The notes: generated by a model from the sequence alone, not told the origin. A stretch of 64,000 nt of DNA from Salinactinospora qingdaonensis (GCF_039539445.1 NZ_BAABDD010000007.1:62001-126000), one strand, 5' to 3'; shown: positions 8,263-18,112, counted from the first letter of the stretch. Translations and numbers: made by a program.

Positions 8263-10804
8263 GATGCTGTTCCTTCTCGCTCTCGTTGTGGAGCTGCCGT
8301 CCGTCCTGGCGCCCTCTCCTCGTGCCGTCTTGGAAGGCGGACAGCTTCCGGCGCAGTTGCCTTGAGCGATCGGCGGAGTCTCCCGATGACCGGCCGGACG
8401 GTGTGGCTGAGCCGGCCGGTGGCAGGGAGACCACAGAGCCGCCGGAAAGCTCCGGGGCCAGGTTCGCCTGCGGGGTGCGTTTGGGCAGGCTAGGGCGTTG
8501 GGTGGCGGCGCCGTTAGAACCCGCGGTGGCGTCCGCGAGGTGGGGGGTCGGCGTGGCGGGGTGGGGGGAGGCGCCACCCGAGTGGGACGAGTGCCGACTG
8601 CGGCGCGGTAGATCGGCTTTGCCGCTGCCGGGCTCCTGTCCGGCGGCCGTGGGGGCGCCGTTTTCGGGAGTCGGCGCCTGAGGTGGGGCGTCGCCGGACT
8701 CGGTCGCAGGGTCGGTGTCGTGGCGGACGTCCTCGGTCTCCCCGGTCTCTTCGCTGGTGGCCGCCGCGGGCGCGTCCGGCTTGTGGGGGGCAAAGACCCG
8801 GGGTGGGATCTGGTCGGCTCGATCGTCGGTGTCGTCGGCGGTACCGGGGGTGGGGTCGGGAGCGTCGGTGACGATCAGTGAGGAGGGCAGCATCACGATC
8901 GCCTGGATTCCACCGTAGGGGGAGGGGCGCAGGATGACCTTGATGCCGTGGCGCTGGGCCAGCCGGGAGACCACGAACAGTCCCAGCCGCATCTTCTCGT
9001 TGAGGCGCATCACGTCGAACTCTGGCGGGTTGGCCAGGAGGTCGTTGGCTGCGGCGAGTTCGTCGTCCTTCATGCCGAGGCCGCGGTCCTCGATGTCGAT
9101 GCTTACGCCGTTGGGCAGCCGCTCGCTGTGCAACTGGACCTGGGTGTGGGGCGGGGAGAACGTGGTGGCGTTGTCGAGCAGCTCGGCGACGATGTGGATC
9201 ACGTCGGCGACCGCGGAGCCGGTCAGGGAGACTCGCGTGATCTGTTGCCGTTTGATCCGGGTGTAGTCGCCCGATTCGGAGATGGCGCCGCGCAGCACGT
9301 CGATGAGCGGCATGGGACGGTGCCAGGTGCGGCCCGGCGACTCCCCGCCCAGGATGAGCAGGTTCTCGGCGTTGCGTCGGGAGCGTGTCGCCAGATGGTC
9401 GAGTTTGAACAGTTCGGTGAGGTGCTCGGGGTCCTCCTGGGCGCGTTCCATCTGGTCGAGGAGCCGGAGCTGGCGGTGGACGAGGGTCTGGCTGCGGTGG
9501 GCGATGTTCAAGAACACCTTGTTGACGCCGTCACGCAGCTCGGCCTGCTGCACAGCGGCCTCGACGGCGGTGCGCTGGGCCGCGCTGAACGACTGGGCGA
9601 CCTGTCCGATCTCGTCGTTGCTGTGGCTGCTGTCGGGGACCGCCGCCGACACATCGACGTACTCGTTGCGCTTCAACCGTTCCACGATGGTGGGCAGTTG
9701 ATTGTCGGCGAGTTCTTGGGTCTGGTCGCGCAGCAGGTTCAGTCGGGAGGTCAATCGTTGCGCGGCACGCAGCGCGATGAGGACCGCCAGCACCGCGATG
9801 CAGGCCACGCCGAGGCTGCCGCCGATGGCCATGAGCATCGTGTTCCGGGCGATGTCGGCCTGCTGCTCCACGGTGTGGAGGGCCTGCTCGGTGGCGATGT
9901 CGCGTAGTTGCTGCTTGACCGGGGAGTAGACCTCGCGCCACTCCTGCTCACTCACCGGGGTCGACATGTCGTAGGACAGTTCGAGGGTGTTCGGGTCGGC
10001 GCTGGCGGTGGTGCGCCGCTTGGCGATCTGGTTTTCCAAGCCCACGAGCAGGGAGTACTCGTTGCTGTTGCGCAGCTCGGCGAGCTGGTCGCGCTCCTCG
10101 GGGGCCATGTGGGGCGCGACTGCGTCAAGGTGGCTGTGGTAGGCCCCGATGAGGCGGGCGAACTGCTGCTGCTCGGTGACGGTCATCTCGCCGCTGGCGA
10201 AACCGCGGGCGAGGTAGGCGTCAGCTTGGGAGAGGTTGTCCACGGCCCGGAAGGTGTAGGTCGCACTGAGCCCTGAGCCCACGACCTCGGAGGGCGAGGT
10301 CGCCCGAGCCTGCGAGTCGAACAGTTGGGCGCCGGCCCGCATCAGCGAGTTGTAGGATTCCAAGACTTCGGCGCGCGTCGCCTGGCCGGTGTCGACCCGG
10401 GTGCGCAGTTCCGACGTGCTGTAGGCGTAGCCCGTGAACGTGTCGAGGGCCTCCTCCACGGCCGGTGGGGAGATCGTGCGCAGGCTTTCCAGATCGCTTT
10501 GGAGGTCTTCGGTGATGTTGTCGTTGACCTCCCGCGCTTGGTTGAGGCGTTCGCGGTTCTCCTGGGGGCGTTCCAGATAGGCGATGGTGGCCGAGCGCTC
10601 GTCCATCGCCGCGATCAGCGCTCTCGACGCGGGAGCGAGCCCTTCCTCACCGGCTTTGGCCGTCAGGTACTGCTGCACGGTGACGAACGTCAGGTATCCG
10701 CTGATCAACAGCCACAGCACGATGAGGGCTGAGGTCGGGACGAGGACGATCATCCTCAGGCGTGCCTTGATTGTGCGTGTTCGCCGCTGTTGTGCTGCCT
10801 GCAC
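8252..10804 (-). CDS. cvnA: conservon sensor histidine kinase-like protein (CvnA)
   Basis: An 850-residue membrane protein. A first membrane helix (about residues 17-43) is followed by a long extracellular nitrate/nitrite-sensing (NIT)-like helical domain to about residue 320, a second helix, a HAMP region, a HisKA-like helical segment and an HATPase (VAELLDNATTFSPP, DRGLGM and the G-rich lid). About 200 C-terminal residues are proline/serine-rich and probably disordered. It is the sensor of a four-gene operon cvnA-B-C-D with overlapping ends. The GTG start at 10804 is preceded by AGGAG. No response regulator is adjacent, as usual for conservons. Confidence 0.93.
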   Translation of the reverse strand: MQAAQQRRTRTIKARLRMIVLVPTSALIVLWLLISGYLTFVTVQQYLTAKAGEEGLAPASRALIAAMDERSATIAYLERPQENRERLNQAREVNDNITEDLQSDLESLRTISPPAVEEALDTFTGYAYSTSELRTRVDTGQATRAEVLESYNSLMRAGAQLFDSQARATSPSEVVGSGLSATYTFRAVDNLSQADAYLARGFASGEMTVTEQQQFARLIGAYHSHLDAVAPHMAPEERDQLAELRNSNEYSLLVGLENQIAKRRTTASADPNTLELSYDMSTPVSEQEWREVYSPVKQQLRDIATEQALHTVEQQADIARNTMLMAIGGSLGVACIAVLAVLIALRAAQRLTSRLNLLRDQTQELADNQLPTIVERLKRNEYVDVSAAVPDSSHSNDEIGQVAQSFSAAQRTAVEAAVQQAELRDGVNKVFLNIAHRSQTLVHRQLRLLDQMERAQEDPEHLTELFKLDHLATRSRRNAENLLILGGESPGRTWHRPMPLIDVLRGAISESGDYTRIKRQQITRVSLTGSAVADVIHIVAELLDNATTFSPPHTQVQLHSERLPNGVSIDIEDRGLGMKDDELAAANDLLANPPEFDVMRLNEKMRLGLFVVSRLAQRHGIKVILRPSPYGGIQAIVMLPSSLIVTDAPDPTPGTADDTDDRADQIPPRVFAPHKPDAPAAATSEETGETEDVRHDTDPATESGDAPPQAPTPENGAPTAAGQEPGSGKADLPRRSRHSSHSGGASPHPATPTPHLADATAGSNGAATQRPSLPKRTPQANLAPELSGGSVVSLPPAGSATPSGRSSGDSADRSRQLRRKLSAFQDGTRRGRQDGRQLHNESEKEQHRDE

Positions 10805-11401
10805 TGTTCTCCTCTAGCCCATGGGTCGCTCGATCCACGCCGAAACGTGGCCGGGAAGTGCCGGTGGGAAGGGTGTGGGTGCGGCTCTCCTGGGGGAGGG
10901 AGCGCTGTCTCCGGCGCGGGCGCTACAGAACGGAATCGGTTGAATCCGACCGGGCGCGTCAAAAAAAGGTTGTAACTCACACCAAGTGGTGAATCCGGTC
11001 ATCGGATAGTACCTCGCTCACACTGGCGACGCCGCTGCGAAGCCTCTATGAAACCCCCGCGTAACGCCTCGCTATATGCCGCGAGCGCCGGCGTGTGGGC
11101 GATCGTGACGGCATATCTCCACGTCAGGACGGGGGTGAGGCAAATTGCCACCAGTAAAGGTCGTACAAACAATTACCAAATAGTTACAAGAATCCTTTCT
11201 GTCGCTGCATCGCGCCAGAAAGTGGCAGTCACGTGCGTTCGGAGATGATGTGGTTACGTACGGCTAATAATGGCCGTAATGTCGCTCTTTTTTATATTTT
11301 TTATGGCCAAAAACAGAGGGAGTGTGCGGGGTCAGTGTCCATTGCATTAGCCTTGCGTAATCATGAAGTTGCTCAATGCGTCCGACGGAGGGGGCGTCGG
11401 C
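10805..11401. other. divergent, partly AT-rich promoter region
   Basis: About 600 bases between cvnA and the VanZ-RDD gene. A seven-A tract (from 10961) precedes TTGTAAC and the short palindrome CACCA-AG-TGGTG (10980-10991). From 11150 to 11330 the DNA is unusually AT-rich for this genome, with long T runs near 11288. No credible gene is seen; it probably holds both promoters. Confidence 0.5.
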
Positions 11402-12469
11402 ATGGCCGTCACTGCGCCCGTCGCCGCGGTGGCGTTCGCGATTGTGGTGGCAGTCGCCCTGTTCCTGGCCGATCAGCACCGGCGTTACGGTCGGCTCTGG
11501 GGCTGGTCCGGACAGGTGACCCGGGCCGTGCCACTCGTGGGTTGCCTGCTGGCAAGTTACGCGGTCGCCCCGCTGCCGCAGGGACCCGAGATCCGTTGTT
11601 CGGCCACCCCGACGGTGTGGGAGCCGGCGGCCACACTCACCCCGCTGACTCTTTCCGGGGTCGCCCACGCCAGCATCGCCCTGGGGGCGTTCCTGCCAGT
11701 GGGGATACTGGCCCATTACCGTTACCGCCGCGGGCTCGGTACCACCGCCGTGTTCGCCGCGACACTCGCGGCGGGAGTGGAACTCCTCCACCTCACCGCC
11801 CTCGTCGGGCTCTACCCGTGCCCTTACCGGGTTGCCGCCACCGACGACGTGGTTTTCGGCATCCTGGGGGCGTCTTTGGGGTGGCTTTTCAGCGTTGTTC
11901 TGACACCCCCGCTGGCACGTGGCTGGCCCGCCGCCGTCCCCGACCTATTGCCTCCGGGACTCGCGCGGCGCGCGCTGGGCCACATTCTTGACGTTGGGCT
12001 GTGGTGGTTTGGCGCGCATCTGCTCACCGCCGCCCTCGTGGCAGGCTCGGTGGTGTCGGCGGAGGAGTCCGGGCCAGTGCTGGCCGCCGCCCTGCTGGCG
12101 CTCGCCGCGCTCGTTGGCCCCCTCGTCTCCTTGCCGCGCCGCGACCGATGCACCCCCGGGCGAGCCGCCGTCCATCTGGCGATCGTCGGAATAGGGCACC
12201 CCCACCCCGCCCCACGCTGGCGGGTGGCGCTACGCTCAGCGCTGCTGCACGGACCGATCGTCGCCCTGGTCTGTCTGGGACTGGGCTGGTGGGCGATCGC
12301 CGTCATGTTCACCCACGCCTCAACCGCCCTGGTCCGCTATGACCAGGTCGGACTGGTCGACCTGCTCACCGCTACCCGGGTCGCCACGCGCACCGCGGTC
12401 GACGGTGAGCTTCCGCGTCGCCTTGTGAAGCATGGCCACCCGGCCCCCACCATCAGTGGAGCCCGCTGA
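11402..12469 (+). CDS. VanZ-RDD fusion membrane protein
   Basis: About 355 residues with seven or more hydrophobic segments. The N-terminal half matches VanZ-like proteins (VELLHLTALVGLYPCPYRVAATDDVVFGILGASLGWL). The C-terminal half ends with the RDD-type tail GLVDLLTATRVATR. VanZ is known for low-level teicoplanin resistance in enterococci, but most family members have no defined role. ATG at 11402 has GGAGGGGG seven bases upstream, so it is preferred to the in-frame ATG at 11363. Confidence 0.75.
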   Translation: MAVTAPVAAVAFAIVVAVALFLADQHRRYGRLWGWSGQVTRAVPLVGCLLASYAVAPLPQGPEIRCSATPTVWEPAATLTPLTLSGVAHASIALGAFLPVGILAHYRYRRGLGTTAVFAATLAAGVELLHLTALVGLYPCPYRVAATDDVVFGILGASLGWLFSVVLTPPLARGWPAAVPDLLPPGLARRALGHILDVGLWWFGAHLLTAALVAGSVVSAEESGPVLAAALLALAALVGPLVSLPRRDRCTPGRAAVHLAIVGIGHPHPAPRWRVALRSALLHGPIVALVCLGLGWWAIAVMFTHASTALVRYDQVGLVDLLTATRVATRTAVDGELPRRLVKHGHPAPTISGAR

Positions 12470-12493
12470 GGAGGCGGCGCCCGCGGGGCGCCC

Positions 12494-12886
12494 TCAACTC
12501 CAGGTGCTCACGCCGATCCCAAGGCCGATGAGCACCATAGCTCCCCCCAACGCCGCAAGCATGCCCCGCAGCCAATGACTCACCCATGCGCCTTCGACGA
12601 CACGGGCTCGCTGCGGGTACGCCGGATCGTAGGTCACCGTGACGTCGTTGCCGGCGCGAGCAGCGGTCCACCCCGTGGCGTCATGGGCGACGAGAACTTC
12701 GTCGCCGTCGTCGGTGTGGAACCGCACGACAATGCGCGAGGTGCCGCGCGACTCCTCATAGCCGGCGATCTGGCCGCGCACGCGCGTCCCGCGTGCGGCC
12801 AGCAGGGAGTCACGCCGTGCCTCGCTCACCGTCCAGACCAGCAGCGCCAGGCCAATGGTGATGGGAAGCAGGGGGTACAGTGCCAC
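12494..12886 (-). CDS. DUF3592-like membrane protein
   Basis: A 130-residue protein with an N-terminal membrane helix (VALYPLLPITIGLALLVWTV), a small beta-rich extracytoplasmic part (GQIAGYEESRGTSRIVVRFHTDDGDEVLV, then VTVTYDPAYPQRARV) and a C-terminal helix. The pattern is that of DUF3592; function unknown. The GTG start at 12886 has GGAGGGGG six bases upstream. It converges on the VanZ-RDD gene with 24 bases between the stops. Confidence 0.75.
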   Translation of the reverse strand: MALYPLLPITIGLALLVWTVSEARRDSLLAARGTRVRGQIAGYEESRGTSRIVVRFHTDDGDEVLVAHDATGWTAARAGNDVTVTYDPAYPQRARVVEGAWVSHWLRGMLAALGGAMVLIGLGIGVSTWS

Positions 12887-13268
12887 GGTTTCCCCCTCCC
12901 TCCATACGCACATCTGCCGTCTCGGGCCAATCCGTAACCATTTTTACCGTTGGCCCCTAACGAGCGGTAGGACATTTGGGTTCCCCGCGTCGAATTATTT
13001 CCGACCTGAGGAGGAGAAGGGGCGCGCGACCGAAGGGGCGCCGCGGCCGATAAATCCCCCGCAGGGGGAAGCGGCGGGCGAGGACACTCCCCTACCGTGA
13101 GGCGAGGTGGTCAATAGCCGCATTACGGGGGCGTCGGCCATGGCCACCGCAGTGAGGGCGGGGTCCGGCCCGGGCACGTTTCCGGACCCCATACGGCAGG
13201 TGGGCGCGGGCAGGTGAAGCCCGGCCCACCGCAGCCCTCTCCCGCGCCACCGCCGTTGGCCCGAGAGG
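12887..13268. other. intergenic region with guaB1 terminators
   Basis: No gene is seen. Two strong hairpins lie at 13160-13190 (GGGGTCCGG / CCGGACCCC) and about 13199-13227 (GGTGGGC / GCCCACC plus inner GCCCG pairs). They probably end guaB1 transcription on the minus strand; neither has a clear U tract. Confidence 0.5.
13160..13190 (-). terminator. hairpin downstream of guaB1
   Basis: Perfect nine-base-pair stem GGGGTCCGG / CCGGACCCC with a 13-base loop, about 80 bases beyond the guaB1 stop. A second hairpin is closer, at 13199-13227. Confidence 0.5.
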
Positions 13269-14708
13269 TCACCAGCTCGTGTCGAGCGGTTTACCCTCGC
13301 TGAAGCCGGCCGTACTTTGGACCCCCACCGTGGCCCGCTCGAAGAACTCCGCCAGCGTGGTGGCCCCGGCATAGGTCATCGAGCTGCGGACACCGGCCAC
13401 GATGTCGTCGATCAGGTCCTCGACGCTGGGACGCTCCGGATCGAGATACATCCGCCCTGAGGAGATGCCCTCCTCGAAGAGTGCTTTGCGGGCCCGATCG
13501 AAGGGGGAGTCGTCGGCCGTTCGCAGCCGCACGGCGCGTGCCGAGGCCATGCCGAAGCTCTCCTTGTACAGCCGTCCCTGCGCGTCGCGGGTGACGTCGC
13601 CGGGCGACTCGTAGGTCCCAGCGAACCAGGAGCCGATCATCACGTTGCTCGCACCGGCCGCCAGCCCCAACGCGACATCGCGCGGGTAGCGCACGCCGCC
13701 GTCGGCCCACACCGACCGGCCCAGCTCGCGCGCTGCCGCGGCACATTCCAGCACGGCGGAGAACTGGGGGCGCCCCACCGCGGTCATCATGCGGGTGGTG
13801 CACATAGCTCCCGGCCCCACCCCCACCTTGACGATGTCGGCACCGGCCGCGATCAGGTCACGGGTGCCTTCGGCGGTGACGACGTTGCCGGCGACGATCG
13901 GCACCCCCGGATCGAGGGCCCGAACCTTGCGCAGCGCCGAAAGCATCTTCTCCTGGTGGCCGTGAGCGGTGTCGATAACCAACACGTCGGCGCCGGCCCG
14001 CAACAGGTCGGTGGCTTTGCTGGCCACGTCGCCGTTGATCCCCACGGCCGCGGCGACGCGCAACTGCCCGGCGCTGTCGACCGCCGGTTGGTACAGCGTG
14101 GCGCGCAGCGCCCCCGTGCGGGTGAGCACACCGACGAGGGACCCTTCGGCGTCGACGACCGGGGCCAGGTAGTGCCGGAAGTCGTGCAGGGTCCCGAAGG
14201 CCTCCTTGGGATCGGTCGCCGCCGACACCGTCAGCAGGTCGGTCGACATCACCTCGCTGAGCTGAGTGAACCGATCCACACCGGCGCAGTCGGCGTCGGT
14301 CACCAACCCAAGGGGACGGCGGTGCTCGTCGATGACGATGACCGCGTTGTGGGCCCGCTTGGGCAGGAGGTTGATCGCGTCACCGACCGTGCTGGTCGGT
14401 TCCAGGGTGATTGCGGTGTCGTGGACAAGGTGGCGTTGTTTGACCCACGAAATGACCTCGGTGACGACGTCGAGCGGGATGTCTTGTGGGATGACCGCCA
14501 GCCCGCCGCGCCGCGCCACCGTTTCGGCCATGCGGCGGCCGGCGACCGCGGTCATGTTCGCGACTACGATGGGGGTGGTCGTGCCGGACCCGTCGTTGGT
14601 GGCCAGATCCACGTCCAACCGTGATCCCACAGCCGAACGCTGCGGCACCATGAACACGTCGCTGTAGGTCAGATCGTGGTTGGGAACCTGGTCGTTCAGA
14701 AAGCGCAC
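13269..14708 (-). CDS. guaB1: GuaB1-type IMPDH-related protein (probable GMP reductase)
   Basis: A 479-residue (beta/alpha)8 protein of the IMPDH/GMPR family with a CBS pair inserted at about residues 90-205. The catalytic cysteine loop reads GVGPGAMCTTRMMTAVGRPQ. The nucleotide segments IDTAHGHQEKML and VWADGGVRYPRDVALGLAAGA are also present. In mycobacteria the GuaB1 paralogue has been shown to be a CBS-regulated GMP reductase, converting GMP to IMP, rather than an IMP dehydrogenase. That role is likely here. It starts with GTG preceded by GAGG and is divergent from the phosphatidyltransferase gene. Confidence 0.9.
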   Translation of the reverse strand: MRFLNDQVPNHDLTYSDVFMVPQRSAVGSRLDVDLATNDGSGTTTPIVVANMTAVAGRRMAETVARRGGLAVIPQDIPLDVVTEVISWVKQRHLVHDTAITLEPTSTVGDAINLLPKRAHNAVIVIDEHRRPLGLVTDADCAGVDRFTQLSEVMSTDLLTVSAATDPKEAFGTLHDFRHYLAPVVDAEGSLVGVLTRTGALRATLYQPAVDSAGQLRVAAAVGINGDVASKATDLLRAGADVLVIDTAHGHQEKMLSALRKVRALDPGVPIVAGNVVTAEGTRDLIAAGADIVKVGVGPGAMCTTRMMTAVGRPQFSAVLECAAAARELGRSVWADGGVRYPRDVALGLAAGASNVMIGSWFAGTYESPGDVTRDAQGRLYKESFGMASARAVRLRTADDSPFDRARKALFEEGISSGRMYLDPERPSVEDLIDDIVAGVRSSMTYAGATTLAEFFERATVGVQSTAGFSEGKPLDTSW

Positions 14709-14924
14709 GCCTCTACCTCAGTGGTTGCTGCCAGGGCACGGCGCCACCGCCATCAACTCCGATGCCGGGGCGCTAACCCTGTGTACCCATCACAATTACG
14801 GCTGTACCGATTGGGGTATTTCTCACCTCTCTGCAATGATCGGTCGGCCGTACCACATATACCCCTGCCGCGTTCGGTCACGTTGAGCCGCCCAGCGCGG
14901 CACTGTCCCCGGCCAGGAGAACAG

Positions 14925-15905
14925 ATGACGAGCTTCACCCTCGCTGACGTCCGTGAACGCACCTACAAGAAGCGCGATGCGTGGTGGACGGTATTCCTGG
15001 TTGATCCGCTCGCCGCACGCCTGGTCGTATGGACCGCCAACCGCACCACCATCACCCCCAACCAGCTCACCTTCTCAGCCGGCGTTTTGGGCCTAGGCGC
15101 GGCCGGCTGTTTCGCGCTGGCCACGTGGCCGTGGCTGATGGCCGGAGCGCTGCTCTTTCACCTCAGCTTCGTCCTCGACTGCATGGACGGTAAAATCGCC
15201 CGCCTTAAAGGCAACGGATCGGTGTTTGGCGCATGGGTGGACTTCGTCTTCGACCGTATCCGCTTCTTCGGCTGCATGCTGGCCCTGCTGATCGGCCAGT
15301 GGGCGGCGACCGGGAACGTCCTCTACCTGATTCTCGCCCCGGTCGTGACCTTCCTCGACCTGTTCCGCTACCTCAACGGGTCACAGGTGGCCAAAACACG
15401 CCGGTCCATGCGGCGGCAGTTGCGAGTCGCGGCGCGAGGCTCCAACGGTTCCCCAACCGTAAGCCCCTCTGAGACCGCTGACACTGAGGCGACCGACCCC
15501 GACGGCGCCGACCCTGAGAGACCGGCCGAGGCGGACCCGGCGCCGGTGGTCTTCATCGAGGAGGCGCTGCGGGACAACCCCGACCTCGACGCTGAGACAC
15601 TGCGCAACGACGCCCACGAGAGTGGCGCGCGTGTCATCGACGTCCACCGCGGCTTCACCGACCGGTTCCGCTGGTACACCAGTGTGCGCAACGCCCTGCT
15701 GCGCGGGCGGGTGCGGCCCCACCTGTTCAGCGGGATCGAATTCGAGATGTTCATCTGCATCCTCGCCCCGCTGACCACCCTCATCGTCCCGGTCACTCTC
15801 CTGGCCTGCGTGGGGCTCCTGGTCTTTGAAGTCGTCATCATCTACAAGCTCTGGCTGGCCACCCGCGACTTCACCGCTGAGATGGCGAAACTCCAGCGGG
15901 GGTGA
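14925..15905 (+). CDS. CDP-alcohol phosphatidyltransferase family protein
   Basis: A 326-residue membrane enzyme. The full active-site signature DGx2ARx8Gx3Dx3D is visible from DGKIAR to GAWVDFVFDR (about residues 86-108). A hydrophilic insert of about 90 residues rich in Asp, Glu and Pro (around 165-255) follows, then two C-terminal membrane helices. The enzyme transfers a phospho-alcohol to or from CDP-diacylglycerol or CDP-alcohol; the alcohol cannot be told. The insert makes it longer than standard members (about 200 residues). ATG at 14925 has AGGAG seven bases upstream. Confidence 0.88.
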   Translation: MTSFTLADVRERTYKKRDAWWTVFLVDPLAARLVVWTANRTTITPNQLTFSAGVLGLGAAGCFALATWPWLMAGALLFHLSFVLDCMDGKIARLKGNGSVFGAWVDFVFDRIRFFGCMLALLIGQWAATGNVLYLILAPVVTFLDLFRYLNGSQVAKTRRSMRRQLRVAARGSNGSPTVSPSETADTEATDPDGADPERPAEADPAPVVFIEEALRDNPDLDAETLRNDAHESGARVIDVHRGFTDRFRWYTSVRNALLRGRVRPHLFSGIEFEMFICILAPLTTLIVPVTLLACVGLLVFEVVIIYKLWLATRDFTAEMAKLQRG

Positions 15906-16068
15906 GTTCCACCTCACATCTGATTGCCTCTGTCCCCGCCCGACGCGCCTCGGAGCAGTGCTGAGCGGGCCGGACACGGCGCGACGGCGGCCGGTGCGTC
16001 CACGCCGATCTCTGACCACGCGCCAGCGCGCCATGCCAGCGGGTTTCGTCGATCGTTTGAGATTTCGT

Positions 16069-16082
16069 TCTCGCTGGCGAGA
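16069..16082. promoter_or_regulatory. short palindrome upstream of the M20 gene
   Basis: TCTCGC-TG-GCGAGA inverted repeat about 80 bases before the proposed start of the amidohydrolase; a weak operator candidate. Confidence 0.3.
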
Positions 16083-16162
16083 GAATCGGCGCGGTGGTGG
16101 CCGAACCCCTTGTGAAAAGCGCCGTTACCCCAGCACGACGACAGACGAAGGCGGTGGACGCA

Positions 16163-17950
16163 GTGCCGCAGGCGGTCGAACCACAACATGCCGCGCACAT
16201 CGGTGGCGCGGTCATGCGACTCTTAGACGAGATCTTCCCCCTCGTCGAGGGTTTCTACGTGGATCTGCACCGAAACCCGGAGTTGTCGCACCAGGAGCAC
16301 CGCACTGCGCGTTCGGTGGCCGAATGGCTTTCGCGCGCCGGATACGAAGTCACCGCCGGGATCGGCGGCACCGGGGTGGTCGGCGTCTTGCGCAACGGCC
16401 CAGGCCCCACGGTGCTGCTGCGCGCCGCCATGGACGCGCTGCCGGTGGCCGAACGCACCAGCTTGCCCTACGCCAGTACCGCCCGCGGCGTCGACGCCGA
16501 CGGTGACGAGGTACCGGTCATGCACGCCTGCGCCCACGATGCGCACACGGCGTGCCTAGTGGGAACCGCCGACCTGCTCGCCAGCGCCCGAGAGCAGTGG
16601 AGCGGCACGCTGCTGGTCGTCGCCCAGCCGGGCGAGGAGACGTTGGACGGCGCCGCGGGCATGCTCGCCGAACGGCTCTACCCCCGGTTCGGCCGCCCCG
16701 ACGTCGCGCTGGCCCAGCACATCGGTTCGGCGCCGGCCGGGCTGATCCAGCACCGCGCGGGCACGATCCTGGGAACATCGGCACGGTTGAAGATCCGCGT
16801 GTTCGGCTCCGGTGGCCCCAGCACGCGCCCCCACACCACCGTCGATCCGGTGATGACCGCCGCGAGCATCGTCACCCGGCTACAGACGGTCGTGGCCCGC
16901 GAGATCGACCCGAAGGACGCCGCCATGGTCAACGTGGGCGTCATGCGCGCTGGTGCGCGGGTGGGGGCAGTGCCCGACGAGGCTTACCTGGAGATCGACA
17001 CCCGGACCCTCACCGAACGGGCGGCGGCCAAACTCCACACCGCCATCGAGCGGGTCGTTCACGCCGAGTCCCAAGCCTCGGGCGCTCCGCGCGCGCCCGA
17101 GATCGTCCGCGATCAGCGGGCGCGGGTCACCGACAACAACCCCGACCAGACCGCGGTCGTAGCTGCGGCCCACCGGGCCTTCTTCGGTGACGACTACGTC
17201 CTCGACCTGCCCGACCCCATCATCGGCAGCGAGGATTTCCCCGAGTTCGGCCTCCCCGACGATCCCGACCCCGTGCCCTACGTCTACTGGTTCATCGGGG
17301 GCACGCCGCACGAGACGTGGAACGAGGCTCCCGGCGAGACGCCCTACGAGAAACTCGCGGCGGTGCCCGAAGCCCACGCGCCCGACTTCGCGCCCGATCG
17401 CGAACCCACGCTGCGCGCCGGGCTGGCGGCCATGACGATGGGGGCGCTCGCCTACCTGGGGCGCGCCGACGCTGCGGGCGACAGCGCGCCGGACATGGCC
17501 CGTACCGGCGAGCGTCCACCGCCGGTAGAGGCGGCCCACGCCGCTTTCGGAGACCACGTCGACCCCGAACCGCCCGAGGAACCCGCCGCGGCTGCGGCCG
17601 AGGAGACGGGCGAGTCGACGCACCGTGCCGATATGGCCGACCTCCTCGCCGACCACCCTGAAGAGACGGGCGAGTCGACCCACCGTGCCGATATGGCCAA
17701 CCTCCTCGCCGACGCCCCCGAGGAGACGGGCGAGTCGACCCACGCCGCCGACATGGCCGAACTGCTCGATCCGCCCTCTCCGGCGCGGGGGCCGACGCGG
17801 GGCACCGCTACCGGCCCTTCGGAAAGCCTGGCCGGGGCCGAGCCGCCCTCCGGGCCGGCCTACCCCGCTCCGCCGCCCCAGGGACCTCCGGTTGCCGCCC
17901 CGCCCCCGACCTCGGACGACACCGACGACGAGCCGCCCCACCGACTTTAG
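16163..17950 (+). CDS. M20 family amidohydrolase with repeat tail
   Basis: About 595 residues. The first 450 are an M20/hippurate-hydrolase-like metalloenzyme: HACAHDAHTA and QPGEET carry metal ligands and the catalytic glutamate, with a later histidine in LAQHIGSAPAG. The family removes acyl groups from amino acids or peptides; the substrate is unknown. After about residue 450 comes a long disordered tail with three 20-residue tandem repeats, EETGESTHRADMADLLADHP and two variants (DNA 17600-17779), then a Pro-rich end. This tail is not part of the family. The start is uncertain: GTG at 16163 with AGGCGG upstream, or ATG at 16214. Confidence 0.8.
   Translation: MPQAVEPQHAAHIGGAVMRLLDEIFPLVEGFYVDLHRNPELSHQEHRTARSVAEWLSRAGYEVTAGIGGTGVVGVLRNGPGPTVLLRAAMDALPVAERTSLPYASTARGVDADGDEVPVMHACAHDAHTACLVGTADLLASAREQWSGTLLVVAQPGEETLDGAAGMLAERLYPRFGRPDVALAQHIGSAPAGLIQHRAGTILGTSARLKIRVFGSGGPSTRPHTTVDPVMTAASIVTRLQTVVAREIDPKDAAMVNVGVMRAGARVGAVPDEAYLEIDTRTLTERAAAKLHTAIERVVHAESQASGAPRAPEIVRDQRARVTDNNPDQTAVVAAAHRAFFGDDYVLDLPDPIIGSEDFPEFGLPDDPDPVPYVYWFIGGTPHETWNEAPGETPYEKLAAVPEAHAPDFAPDREPTLRAGLAAMTMGALAYLGRADAAGDSAPDMARTGERPPPVEAAHAAFGDHVDPEPPEEPAAAAAEETGESTHRADMADLLADHPEETGESTHRADMANLLADAPEETGESTHAADMAELLDPPSPARGPTRGTATGPSESLAGAEPPSGPAYPAPPPQGPPVAAPPPTSDDTDDEPPHRL
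17600..17779 (+). repeat. three 60-bp coding tandem repeats
   Basis: Units 17600-17659, 17660-17719 and 17720-17779 encode EETGESTH.ADMA.LL... three times. All are in frame within the C-terminal tail of the M20 protein. Confidence 0.95.
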
Positions 17951-18077
17951 ACCTTCGTCGGCGGCCACCTTGATCGAGCGGTGGCCGCCGACGCCTCTGT
18001 CTCCCGGTTGCCCCGGCTGCTTTCTGTGGTTTGTCGGTCGCGTCGGTTGCAATAGCGCTGTCGGCGGGGGTCCCGTC

Positions 18078-18112
18078 GCTCGTGCCTCGATCGCTGCGCG
18101 ATCTCGGCAGCT
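18078..18112 (+). repeat. dispersed 35-bp repeat, copy 5
   Basis: GCTCGTGCCTCGATCGC then TGCGCGATCTCGGCAG. The loop is TGC in place of TTC; the stem is kept. Confidence 0.85.

Noticed and set aside
8263..8793. N-terminal extension of the roadblock gene
   Set aside because: It overlaps the proline-rich tail of cvnA in another frame; the roadblock domain begins right after the GTG at 8262.
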